From contig NZ_BMED01000004.1 of assembly GCF_014636315.1 (NCBI RefSeq), positions 310,001 through 374,000 on the forward strand: a DNA stretch of 64,000 nt, given 5' to 3'. The DNA comes from Parundibacterium terreum. GTDB taxonomy: Bacteria; Pseudomonadota; Gammaproteobacteria; Burkholderiales; Burkholderiaceae_D. Numbering within the stretch: the first letter of the stretch is position 1; each line of letters starts with the position of its first letter. Below the pieces are notes generated by a model. The model was not told the DNA's origin and did not search any database. It saw only the letters and a list, made by a program, of their open reading frames with translations. Positions 55,464-63,718 of this stretch are shown one piece after another. Position numbers and translations under genes: made by a program.

Positions 55464-55730
55464 ATGGCACTGCTGATTACCGACGACTGCATCAACTGCG
55501 ATGTATGCGAGCCCGAATGCCCCAATGAAGCAATCTACATGGGGCAGGAAATCTATGAGATCGACCCCAATAAATGCACCGAGTGCGTAGGCCACTTCAA
55601 TGAGCCGCAGTGCCAGCAGGTGTGCCCGGTCTCGTGCATCCCGTTCAACCCTGCATGGCGCGAAACGCCGGAGCAGTTGATGGAAAAGTATGAGCGCCTG
55701 CAGGCTGAGGCAGCGGCCAAGGCCAAATAG
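55464..55730 (+). CDS. YfhL-type 4Fe-4S ferredoxin
   Basis: An 88-residue dicluster ferredoxin. The first cluster motif is CINCDVCEPECP, the second is C-x2-C-x8-C-x3-C type in CTECVGHFNEPQCQQVCPV, the extended spacing of the YfhL/Alvin-type ferredoxins, plus a helical tail. It is found next to coaD in many proteobacteria. ATG 55458 is an alternative start. Electron partner unknown. Confidence 0.92.
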   Translation: MALLITDDCINCDVCEPECPNEAIYMGQEIYEIDPNKCTECVGHFNEPQCQQVCPVSCIPFNPAWRETPEQLMEKYERLQAEAAAKAK

Positions 55731-55789
55731 CTCGGCTAGGCGAGCCCTTGCGGCTCGCACCTGCACTCCGGCACACTTCCCTTCTTCGT

Positions 55790-56350
55790 TTAATTCCCTC
55801 CCTGTAATTCAGCCAGCGCCGCGATCTGCGCGCGGGTTTCGTGCATGATTTCATCCGAAAGTGCGGGGTCGTCACAGACTCTTGCCATGATCATCGCGCC
55901 CACCATCGCAGACCAACTGGCAATCGCAACGCGGCGTTTTTCAGCCGGGTTTGCGCCGGCAGAGTTCCGGGCAAGGCCCTCGATGCGGGAGCGTATCGTT
56001 TCCGTCATGGCGGCTCTTGCCGGTAGCGGCTGGCGCGTGGTTTCCGTCGCCAACCCGGCGATATTGCATCCACCCGCAAGGTCGGCGCGGTGGCGCGCAG
56101 ACAAGTAGCTTTCCGCAAACTCGGCTGGCCCGATTTCAGCTTTCGGCTTGCTGTTGCGATATGCCAGCGCCTGGGCAATCAGGTCATCCTTGGATTTGAA
56201 GTGCCCATAAAAGCCGCCGTGGGTCAGGCTCGCCGCTTGCATCACTTCGGCCAGCGTCACCGCATCATAACCATGCTCGCGGAAAAGGCGGCCGGCGGCT
56301 TCCAGGATACGCTGCTGGTTCGCTTCATACTGTTCACGGCTGACCTTCAT
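55790..56350 (-). CDS. TetR/AcrR family transcriptional regulator
   Basis: A 186-residue repressor-type protein. ATG 56350 has GGGAG 6 bases upstream; the frame extends to 56404. The N-terminal HTH (QQRILEAAGRLFREHGYDAV, LTHGGFYGHFKSKDDLI) is clear, and the ligand domain is of the C-terminal TetR type. It is divergent from the MBL-fold gene, and the gap holds a strong palindrome (56516-56553), so it probably represses both. Confidence 0.9.
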   Translation of the reverse strand: MKVSREQYEANQQRILEAAGRLFREHGYDAVTLAEVMQAASLTHGGFYGHFKSKDDLIAQALAYRNSKPKAEIGPAEFAESYLSARHRADLAGGCNIAGLATETTRQPLPARAAMTETIRSRIEGLARNSAGANPAEKRRVAIASWSAMVGAMIMARVCDDPALSDEIMHETRAQIAALAELQGGN

Positions 56351-56515
56351 CGCAGACTCCCTGGCTAAAACTGGTAATTTACATGCTTCTTCATGGGAGA
56401 TCAATGATGATGATAGACATGTTTATTACCTATTAATACCAGGGATTTAGATAAAAAAAACTGCTTGGCCTACGTTGTCGATTTCATTGACAAGCGTCCT
56501 TTCCTTCCCTATAGT

Positions 56516-56553
56516 CATAATCATGTTGGATAACATGATTATGTTGCCAACAT
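56516..56553. promoter_or_regulatory. Palindromic operator between TetR and MBL-fold genes
   Basis: CATAATCATGTT-GGAT-AACATGATTATG is a perfect 12-bp-arm palindrome (56516-56543), and it runs into a second one, ATGTTG-C-CAACAT (56541-56553). The position between divergent genes and the size fit a double TetR operator. Confidence 0.75.
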
Positions 56554-56639
56554 ATAACGCCGAGCTGCACTGTCTTGGCTGTGACAGACCCGGATGAGGC
56601 GTCCCATGGATTTCAGTACTTTTTTTATACGAGGTTTGA

Positions 56640-57578
56640 ATGAAGCGTCGCGACATATTGAAACTGGCGTCATTCGCCGTTCTCCCCTTGTTTGCCGGGC
56701 CGGTAATGGCTGGCCTCGATAGCAAGCCTTCGCTACTTAAATACAAGGTATTTACCGCGACCCGTCCCGGCTTGAGCCGCGATCTACCGCCCGGCAAAGA
56801 ATCACTGATGTGGGTCGCCAATTCATCCACACTGATCTATGGCGAAAGGGATGCGGTGCTAGTGGACACCTTCCTGACGGTGGAGCAGAGCAAGGGCCTG
56901 GCGGATCAGATTGCGGCTACAGGAAAATCACTGAAAGCCATTTACGTCACCCACGCGCATGGCGACCACTTTTTCGGCTTGAAAGTGCTGCTGGACCGCT
57001 TCCCGAATGCAAAGGCACTGGCGACGCCTTCCGTGGTGGCGACCATGAAGCTGCAAAGCACTCCGGAAAAACTGGATGCCCGCTGGCGCAAGCTATTCCC
57101 CAACCAGATTTCAGACGTGATCTCCATTGCAGAGCCGCTGGAAGGCAATGAGATAGAGCTGGAGGGGAATAAGCTGGTTGTGGTCAAACTCGGCCATACC
57201 GACACCGATGATTCCACCTGCCTGCATGTACCATCCATAGGCCTGGTGGTTGCTGGTGATGCAGTCTATAACGGCATCCACCCCTTCCTGATCGAGTCGA
57301 CCCGTCAAACCAGGCTGGAATGGATAGCTGCACTGGATAAGATAGATGCGCTGAAACCGGTCAACGTTGTGGCAGGGCACAAGATCCCCAGCAATGACGA
57401 CAACCCGCGCAACGTGGCAGAAACACGTCAATACATCCGTGACTTCATCCGGCTGAACGATGAGACCCAGACCGCGCGCGAGCTGTATGACAGGATGCTG
57501 GCCCTCTACCCGGAACGGGCTAACCCGGGCTCGCTGTGGAGTTCCGCCGCTGCGGTCAAAGCCGAAGCAAAGAGCTAA
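56640..57578 (+). CDS. MBL-fold metallo-hydrolase, exported
   Basis: A 312-residue protein with a signal peptide carrying Arg-Arg (MKRRDILKLASFAVLPLFAG), possibly Tat-type. The metal-binding motif is THAHGDHFFG, with later ligands in KLGHTDTDDST and GDAVYNG and GHKIPS. The family covers beta-lactamases, lactonases and thiol hydrolases; the substrate is unknown. It is divergent from the TetR gene and probably induced through it. Confidence 0.85.
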   Translation: MKRRDILKLASFAVLPLFAGPVMAGLDSKPSLLKYKVFTATRPGLSRDLPPGKESLMWVANSSTLIYGERDAVLVDTFLTVEQSKGLADQIAATGKSLKAIYVTHAHGDHFFGLKVLLDRFPNAKALATPSVVATMKLQSTPEKLDARWRKLFPNQISDVISIAEPLEGNEIELEGNKLVVVKLGHTDTDDSTCLHVPSIGLVVAGDAVYNGIHPFLIESTRQTRLEWIAALDKIDALKPVNVVAGHKIPSNDDNPRNVAETRQYIRDFIRLNDETQTARELYDRMLALYPERANPGSLWSSAAAVKAEAKS

Positions 57579-57743
57579 GGCGGCACTCCATGCAGATGAG
57601 CTAGTGCGGCAAAGCTTAACGCCTTGCATTGTTATTCTGGGAAATACTTTTCTTTCGACTCACCGAACGCGACGAACTTCAGCTCAAGGGAGGAGTCCAG
57701 TGCAACTAGCGGGAAAGTCTGCAGAATAGGCAGATTTGATGCT

Positions 57744-57775
57744 CGCCCGGCAAGCCACGCGAGGCTTGCCGGGCG
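57744..57775. other. Strong hairpin before the alpha/beta hydrolase gene
   Basis: A perfect 13-bp stem (CGCCCGGCAAGCC / GGCTTGCCGGGCG) with an ACGCGA loop, 165 bases past the MBL gene. No T run follows, so it is more likely a structural or weak termination element. Confidence 0.45.
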
Positions 57776-57849
57776 CCGAGTTTCAATTGCGCTAGAATGG
57801 GTCAACGGCGAAAAGGGCGCAGACCCCGCTCTCGATGAGAGGAATGCAA

Positions 57850-59052
57850 ATGAGACCTGATATCTTCCGCTTTCTTGCCTGCGGAAAAATTGCCTTGCTG
57901 GCGATCTGCCTGGGTATTGCAGGTTGCGGCGGTGGCGGTTCCGCCGACAAAGGGCCGGTGCCGTCCAACCCTCCTGATGTTTCCAACCCCGCAGGGCCGG
58001 GCCACTTCGAGGTGGCCACCTTCATCAAGACCGTGAGCGCCGCCGATATTGCGGCCACGCTCCCCACAGCAAGCGCAGCGTCGATCACGCCGCTGTATGC
58101 GGTCGATACCTACAAGCTGACCTACACCACCACCGATGCCGCCGGCCACAGCGTGACCGCATCCGGCCTAGCCGCCATTCCGCGCAAGACCAGCAGCCTT
58201 GCCAGCCCGGTGCTGAGCTACCAGCATGCCACCGCCAAGATGGATGCCGATGCTCCTAGCAATCACGCCACAGCCGATGAACCTGCATTGCTGTTTGCAT
58301 CACTGGGTTATCTGGTCAGCGCGGCAGACTATGTGGGCTACGGTTCCACCAGGGGCCTGCCGCATCCCTACCTGCTGGCCACGCCTACCGCTGCATCGGT
58401 GGCAGATTTCATTACCGCCAGCGCGCGCTGGCGCAAGAGCAAGGCGATTGCGGATAACGGCCAGTTGTTCTTCACCGGCTATTCCGAAGGCGCCTATGCC
58501 ACCATTGCCACGCTGCGCATGCTGACCCAGAACGGTACTGCTGCCGGCGCGTTGCCAGTGAGTACCTTTGTCGGCGCTGGGCCGTATGACGTATTGCTGA
58601 CGCTGAACGTGATGCTGGAGACAGTGCGTAAGCAAAATCCTGTGCTGGGCACCTTGATCAGTCCGGGTTTCTTAAGGAACCTCGGCGCCAACGACAGGGC
58701 CAATGTGCGCAACCTGCTGCTGTTTCTGGTGCTGGGCACGCAAAGCGACATCAACTTCGATCCCACGTTTCTGGATAACTTCCTCAATGACGACACAGTA
58801 GCCATCGCCTCGCAAAGCAGCGTGTATGACTGGACCCCGCAATCGCCTATCTTCTTTTTTGCAGGCAAGGGCGACACGACCGTTCCTTACGCCAATACCG
58901 ATGAAATAGTGCAGACGATGACGAATCGTGGCGCGGCGGCATTACTGGCACGGGCAGATTGCCCGGTCACGCCTTCCGAGCACCTAGCCTGTGTGCCATC
59001 ATTTTTGATCAGTGATATTGCGCGGCTGGGGAGTTTGGCCAAGGGGCTGTGA
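57850..59052 (+). CDS. Alpha/beta hydrolase lipoprotein (lipase/esterase-like)
   Basis: A 400-residue secreted hydrolase. ATG 57850 follows GAGAGGA by 6 bases. A lipobox (LAICLGIAGCGGGG) anchors it. The nucleophile elbow is FTGYSEGAYA and an Asp/His pair is plausible in FFAGKGDTTVPYAN and PSEHLACV. It resembles bacterial secretory-lipase-type proteins. A decayed copy of its last ~25 codons lies at 63361-63433. Confidence 0.82.
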   Translation: MRPDIFRFLACGKIALLAICLGIAGCGGGGSADKGPVPSNPPDVSNPAGPGHFEVATFIKTVSAADIAATLPTASAASITPLYAVDTYKLTYTTTDAAGHSVTASGLAAIPRKTSSLASPVLSYQHATAKMDADAPSNHATADEPALLFASLGYLVSAADYVGYGSTRGLPHPYLLATPTAASVADFITASARWRKSKAIADNGQLFFTGYSEGAYATIATLRMLTQNGTAAGALPVSTFVGAGPYDVLLTLNVMLETVRKQNPVLGTLISPGFLRNLGANDRANVRNLLLFLVLGTQSDINFDPTFLDNFLNDDTVAIASQSSVYDWTPQSPIFFFAGKGDTTVPYANTDEIVQTMTNRGAAALLARADCPVTPSEHLACVPSFLISDIARLGSLAKGL

Positions 59053-59088
59053 AACCCTTGTTCTTTCAGGCTGCATCGGTAGTGAAGC

Positions 59089-59796
59089 TCAAAAACCGTG
59101 TAACGAAGCGAATTCTTCGAGGGGAGCCTTCGGCATTTGCGGCCGCCGTCTTGCCCACTCGGGATCGCCAAAACCCATGGACATGCCGCAGACCACCAAC
59201 TCTTCCGCAGCCAGAGGCAGTTGGGTGCGGATAACCGCATGGTAGCGAGAGAGAAATTCTTGCGTACAAGTGTCGAGCCCGCGCGCTTTTGCCGCCAGCA
59301 TGATGTTCTGAATAAACATGCCCAGATCGAGCCAGCTTCCTTTCTCAAGGCGACGGTCGATCGTAAAAATCAGGCCGACCGGTGCGTCGAAGAATCGGCA
59401 GTTGCGCGCAGACTGTACCGCGCGCGCGGCCATGTCTTCTTGTGCGATGCCCAGCGAGCCATAGAAGACCGAAGCAAATTCATTCCGGCGCGAGGCGAAA
59501 GGTTCCGGCAACGGAGCGGGAAGGTAGTTATATTCGGACTTGTGCTCACCGGATGCAGTTTCGTGCGCGGTAGCGATGGCATCGGCCAATGCCGTTTTCG
59601 CCGCCCCTGCTAACACATACACGCGCCAGGGCTGTACATTCCCTCCTGTGGCTGCGTAACGCGCGGCGTTGAGGATGCCGGTGATAGCCTCAAGATCCAC
59701 CTCACGATGCAAATAAAATCGATTGGCAAATCGACTCATCATGACTTTCTCAACTTCGGATACTTCTTTCGATGATTCAGTGTTATCACGAGCCAT
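59089..59796 (-). CDS. Nitroreductase family protein
   Basis: A 235-residue FMN nitroreductase-like protein: ILNAARYAATGGNVQPWRVYVL (FMN/substrate loop seen), SWLDLGMFIQNIMLAAKARGL and the C-terminal GMSMGFGDPE. The usual Arg-rich FMN-phosphate segment (S-x-R) near residue 20 is replaced by RFANRFYLHREVD, so it is divergent. It is the third gene of a group with a DUF4863 and an HD protein next to a LysR gene; in pnb loci a nitroreductase (PnbA) reduces 4-nitrobenzoate to the hydroxylamine. Confidence 0.85.
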   Translation of the reverse strand: MARDNTESSKEVSEVEKVMMSRFANRFYLHREVDLEAITGILNAARYAATGGNVQPWRVYVLAGAAKTALADAIATAHETASGEHKSEYNYLPAPLPEPFASRRNEFASVFYGSLGIAQEDMAARAVQSARNCRFFDAPVGLIFTIDRRLEKGSWLDLGMFIQNIMLAAKARGLDTCTQEFLSRYHAVIRTQLPLAAEELVVCGMSMGFGDPEWARRRPQMPKAPLEEFASLHGF

Positions 59797-59845
59797 GGTT
59801 CATAGTCCTATCATTTGATGTCTGGTGTTTGGATATTCGGAAGAC

Positions 59846-60496
59846 TCACTTTTCCCACTTTGAGCCCAGGATGATGCTGCAGAGGTTCACCCGCTGGAAG
59901 CTGTGATCCTTGTGGGCAAGGAAATCATCATTGAAGGTGCCGAAGGTGGTTTCAGGCCGATGCGCCAGACCGTGGTAAAACGCGTCTATCATTTGGTGGG
60001 CAAAATCGGCATCGCGGGGATAGGCGGTAATTACCGCTTGGCGCTGCGCGTCGCTGAACTGCTCAAAGCCGCGGCCGGCCACGTCCATACCCGCACCGGC
60101 CTGCACCAGGGCAATCTCCGGATGCATATGCTCCGGGATGCCTGGCGTTGTGTGGAGCGCGACGGCGGCCCACACTTTGTCTATGTCCCCTTCGGATATG
60201 CGGTGGCTTCGCAGGAAATCGCGCGCAGCATTCGCGCTATCCACTTCAAAGCGAAGCTTGCTGTCCCTATAGACCGAAGTCAGGCCGAGATCGTGGAACA
60301 TCGCTGCAACGTAAAGTAATTCCGGATCGAAAATCTGGCCCCTTTGTTTTCCGAGCAGGGCTCCCCAAAAATAAACCCGGGTAGAGTGGGAAAACAGCAA
60401 TTCGCTTTCGGTTTCGCGTATCAGTTGCGTGACCTCGCGTGCTATCTTGCTATCAGGGATTTTGATGCCGGAAATGTCGCTCGTTATCATGCTCAT
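59846..60496 (-). CDS. HD domain-containing protein
   Basis: A 216-residue metal-dependent phosphohydrolase-fold protein. The HD pair is in AAMFHDLGLTSVY, with His ligands upstream (LLFSHSTRVYFWG) and downstream (VALHTTPGIPEHMHPE). It resembles the cyanamide-hydratase-like HD proteins rather than nucleotide hydrolases. The substrate is unknown; it sits between the nitroreductase and DUF4863 genes. Confidence 0.82.
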   Translation of the reverse strand: MSMITSDISGIKIPDSKIAREVTQLIRETESELLFSHSTRVYFWGALLGKQRGQIFDPELLYVAAMFHDLGLTSVYRDSKLRFEVDSANAARDFLRSHRISEGDIDKVWAAVALHTTPGIPEHMHPEIALVQAGAGMDVAGRGFEQFSDAQRQAVITAYPRDADFAHQMIDAFYHGLAHRPETTFGTFNDDFLAHKDHSFQRVNLCSIILGSKWEK

Positions 60497-60564
60497 GTCC
60501 TCCTGTATATCTGGCTTGTGACGACTCTGTCAGCAGGCCGGCGCGGATTTTTTCTCCGCGCAGG

Positions 60565-61110
60565 TCAGCAAGCTTCGGCCGGTGCCTGAATGTCGTATGA
60601 AATCCGGCCTGCCGGCAGAAAGAACAGCGCAATCAGCGCTCCGCCTTTTACTTCCGGATAATGATGGCTGCCCGGTGCGGGAGCGGTCCAGCCGGCGCCG
60701 CACCAGCCATTGGGGCCGGCAAGCATCGCGCCATCGGTCAGCGGTATGACCATGTTCAGTTCACCATAGGGATGAGCGTGGTAGTCACCCCTGAAGGTTT
60801 TTCCAACTTCTGGCGACAGCTCGCCACTTTCCCTGCTATCCATATAGACAGCCGTAATGCTGAAGTAAAATGTCTCGGGAGACGGTTCGCAAATCCTGCT
60901 GCGCCGATAACGCGAACCGCTGATTTCTACGTTCGCAGCCCAGCCTTCTTCGATACCGGCCTTGATCAATACGGCAAGTTCATCATAGACGCTGCTCCCC
61001 GGGCCATGGGTCTTGTTCAGCCATCGTTCAACGTCAACACCCGCTGTCATCTCCTTGACCTCGGCAAGAAAGGATATGCTGCGCTTTATCAGTTCATCAC
61101 GTTTGCTCAC
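60565..61110 (-). CDS. DUF4863 family protein (4-hydroxylaminobenzoate lyase-like)
   Basis: A 181-residue protein from GTG 61110, which has GGAG 8 bases upstream; the frame is open further to 61203 without a credible site. It has a helical N-terminus (ELIKRSISFLAEVKEMTAG) and a cupin-like C-terminal part (HAHPYGELNMVIPLTDGAM, GWCGAGWTAPAPGSHHYPEV). This resembles the PnbB family, which converts 4-hydroxylaminobenzoate to protocatechuate and ammonia. The match is from memory of the family and should be confirmed. Confidence 0.68.
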   Translation of the reverse strand: MSKRDELIKRSISFLAEVKEMTAGVDVERWLNKTHGPGSSVYDELAVLIKAGIEEGWAANVEISGSRYRRSRICEPSPETFYFSITAVYMDSRESGELSPEVGKTFRGDYHAHPYGELNMVIPLTDGAMLAGPNGWCGAGWTAPAPGSHHYPEVKGGALIALFFLPAGRISYDIQAPAEAC

Positions 61111-61383
61111 TGCTAATGCTCCATCGATTAAGTGTATCTTCAGCGTATCAATTGGCGGAACTGCAAGGCCCTGTCGCCAATTTGCCCGCCGCATAGTGTT
61201 CACTGGATGTTCGCATGGAGCTTTTCCAATTGAAAGCGACCTTTCTGCAAGTCAGATATGCATGGGATTCAATTCACTCGTTTCCCCGCTCATCCACCAC
61301 AAATAGAAGACTTGCCGGCTTCGTGTATGCTTTGCAGAATTGAAAATGTCCGCAATCATTGATAAGAACATGGAGCAGCCAAG

Positions 61384-62397
61384 ATGATCTCTTTCGACAG
61401 GCTAGACCTCAATCTTCTGCGCATATTCGACGCAGTCATGGAAGAGCGCAGCGTGCTCCGGGCCAGCCAGAGGCTGCACCTGAGCCAGTCCGCAGTAAGC
61501 CACGCGCTGGCGCGCTTGCGCGAGAGCGTAGGGGAGGATTTGTTTATCCGGACTAGCAACGGCATGAAGCCGACCGACTTTGCACTGGAAATCAGCGTGC
61601 CCCTGCATGCGGCGCTGCAAAGCATGAACAGCACGCTCTCGCGCGCCTCGCCGCCTTTTCAGCCCGGCAGTATGCGCAAAACCTTCGTGATTGCGGCAAA
61701 CGACTATGTCTCTGCGATACTGCTGCCGCATTTCAATCGCACGCTATCCCAAATAGCGCCTGGCATAGATCTGGTGATACGGCCGTCAACACGGCTTGAC
61801 CTTGCAGAGCAGATAGATCTGCGGCGTATCGACCTGGCTATAGGGACATTCAGCAGTATTCCGGAGCGCCTGCATTCGCAGTTGCTGATGCAGCAGGACG
61901 AAGTCCTGATCTGCAGCGCAGGGCATCCGCTCGCCGCCGAAGAAATCACGATAGGCGATGTTGCCAATTACCCGCTTGCGGTGGTATCGCTGGGGGGCGA
62001 GGAGGACGGTGCGGTCAGCGGTTTCATTCTCGAAAGAGGGCTCGCGCGGCAATCCGAAATGTATGACCGGAAAGCGCTTGACCAGGCGCTGCAGCAGGCC
62101 GGCTTGCAGATACGGGGCCAGATGACGATCCCCCATTTTCTCGCCATCCCCTCCCTGCTGGAAAACAGCGAGCTGATGGCAATCGTGCCCCGGCCGCTGG
62201 CAAAAGTGTTTTCCAGAACCTACTCCCTAGCAATCCAGGAGTTGCCCTATCCCGTCACGACTCAGCGCCTGGATATCGTCTGGCACTCTCACAATGACCT
62301 GGACGCGGCGCATTGCTGGCTGCGGTCGCAATTGTGTGAAACGGTAAGGCATATCCAGGCCATACCGGAGTCGGCTGGTAATGCGGAACAGGAGTGA
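61384..62397 (+). CDS. LysR family transcriptional regulator
   Basis: A 337-residue regulator: N-terminal winged HTH (LRIFDAVMEERSVLRASQRL, LSQSAVSHALARLRESVGED) and a substrate-binding domain. It is divergent from the DUF4863-HD-nitroreductase group with 273 bases between the two starts, the usual LysR layout, so it probably controls that group in response to a small aromatic or related ligand. Confidence 0.9.
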   Translation: MISFDRLDLNLLRIFDAVMEERSVLRASQRLHLSQSAVSHALARLRESVGEDLFIRTSNGMKPTDFALEISVPLHAALQSMNSTLSRASPPFQPGSMRKTFVIAANDYVSAILLPHFNRTLSQIAPGIDLVIRPSTRLDLAEQIDLRRIDLAIGTFSSIPERLHSQLLMQQDEVLICSAGHPLAAEEITIGDVANYPLAVVSLGGEEDGAVSGFILERGLARQSEMYDRKALDQALQQAGLQIRGQMTIPHFLAIPSLLENSELMAIVPRPLAKVFSRTYSLAIQELPYPVTTQRLDIVWHSHNDLDAAHCWLRSQLCETVRHIQAIPESAGNAEQE

Positions 62398-62427
62398 GGT
62401 CATAGCTTATCAACACCTAAGGATTGA

Positions 62428-62577
62428 CCAGCATTGCGGGTCAAGAACTTTGGAGTGCGGGAGTCGACTGCGCCCGCGATGCAGCACTGGGGGCTGCGTA
62501 TCGTGTATGTTGTTGATCCTTCCGGTGTGCTTTGGCATTTTGCGGAGCGGCGAGAGGGCAAGGCGCACGACCAGTAA
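62428..62577 (+). pseudogene. Remnant of a VOC/glyoxalase family gene
   Basis: A 49-codon open stretch with no start, ending in TAA. Its translation includes MQHWGLRIVYVVDPSGVLWH then FAERREGK, the C-terminal strand pattern of VOC (glyoxalase/bleomycin-resistance) proteins. The N-terminal part is absent; a stop in the same frame lies just before. It is a decayed leftover. Confidence 0.65.
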
Positions 62578-62597
62578 AGTTTGTGTAGTTTGGATGC

Positions 62598-63251
62598 TCA
62601 GTCGCGCTTCTTTTTGGCGAGACGGACGTGGGTGACCGTGCCGGATGCCACGGTTTCTACGCATTCGTAATCTCGAGCGAGATTATCCGTTCCCTCAAAC
62701 AAGCGCTCGCCAGACCCCAGCAATTTGTCGGTAATGACTATATGCAGTTCGTCGATCAATCCTGCCTGCAGATATTGGCGAACCAAGGTCGCGCCTCCGC
62801 CCAGGCGCACGTCCTTGCCCTGCGCCGCTACAAACGCCTGCTGCAACGCAGACTCGATGCCGTCATTCACAAAGTGAAATGTCGTCCCGCCTTCCATTGC
62901 TAGCGCCGACCGCGCGTGGTGCGTGACTACAAAAACCTGCGTATGGTAGGGCGGATTGGGACCCCACCAGCCTTTCCAGTCATCATCCGCCCAGGGACCG
63001 CGCACTGGCCCGAACATATTACGCCCCAAAATATTGGCGCCAATATTGTCCATCGCCTTCGCCATGAAATCGTCATCAATTCCTGTGCTCCCACCTTCCT
63101 GCCCTATCATTTTGTGGAAGCTGCGGGTTTGCCGCGCCCAGTCCATGATCACAAGGCCACCCTTGCCAAACGGGTTTTCCAGGCTCTGCCCTGGTGCGGA
63201 GCTAAAGCCGTCGAGTGATAGAGCAAAGCATCGTACTACCAGTTTTTGCAT
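62598..63251 (-). CDS. RibD C-terminal / dihydrofolate reductase family protein
   Basis: A 217-residue protein of the RibD-C/DHFR-like superfamily: LVVRCFALSLDGFSSAPGQS at the start, ILGRNMFGPVRGPW, FVVTHHARSALAMEGGTTFH and KDVRLGGGATLVRQYLQAGL. Such proteins are NADPH-dependent reductases; the substrate here is not known and a role in folate synthesis is unlikely. Confidence 0.87.
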   Translation of the reverse strand: MQKLVVRCFALSLDGFSSAPGQSLENPFGKGGLVIMDWARQTRSFHKMIGQEGGSTGIDDDFMAKAMDNIGANILGRNMFGPVRGPWADDDWKGWWGPNPPYHTQVFVVTHHARSALAMEGGTTFHFVNDGIESALQQAFVAAQGKDVRLGGGATLVRQYLQAGLIDELHIVITDKLLGSGERLFEGTDNLARDYECVETVASGTVTHVRLAKKKRD

Positions 63252-63718
63252 TTCAGTTTCATTTTAGGTCAGAGAAAAGGGGATACTTAGGCTATTCGCT
63301 TGCAAGCACACTGCTGCATCCGCTGCGCTTAGGCCAGCTTCAAAAAAAAATCGCCAGACATACTTGCATTTTGCCTGCCTTAGTTTTTGATGGGTGATAT
63401 TGTGTGGATGGGGCGTTGGCCAAGGGGCTTTGATGTATTTTTTCTATAAATGGGTTAAGCGTACATATCTCTTGCGAAATGTCGGTTCATGCCCGACTCC
63501 GTGCGCGGTGCTGGTATTAAAGGGCTTATTTCGATTTCAATAATTTTGATATGGCTTTCCCATTTTTTGGTGCCGTGCCATCTCTTCCGGACTTAACCTC
63601 AAAAGGTTTTGAAATAATAGAAATATTGTTACTTTTGCAGCACTCTGGTAACGTTCGGTTTTAGCACATCAAAACAAGTTAGAAAATGACGTAACGTTTC
63701 AGTTGAGAAGGAGTTTTG
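63252..63718. other. Non-coding, decayed region
   Basis: About 470 bases between the DHFR-like gene and the last gene. It contains the hydrolase-tail remnant (63361-63433) and then AT-rich sequence with no gene. A promoter for the gene at 63719 should lie near 63600-63690, but I see no clear boxes. Confidence 0.5.
63361..63433 (+). pseudogene. Remnant of the alpha/beta hydrolase C-terminus
   Basis: About 70 bases match the end of the hydrolase gene at about 58980-59052, including TTTTTGAT, GTGATATTG and TTGGCCAAGGGGCT followed by TGA. The copy has an in-frame stop and a one-base loss, so it is not functional. It suggests a past tandem duplication of the hydrolase gene. Confidence 0.6.
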
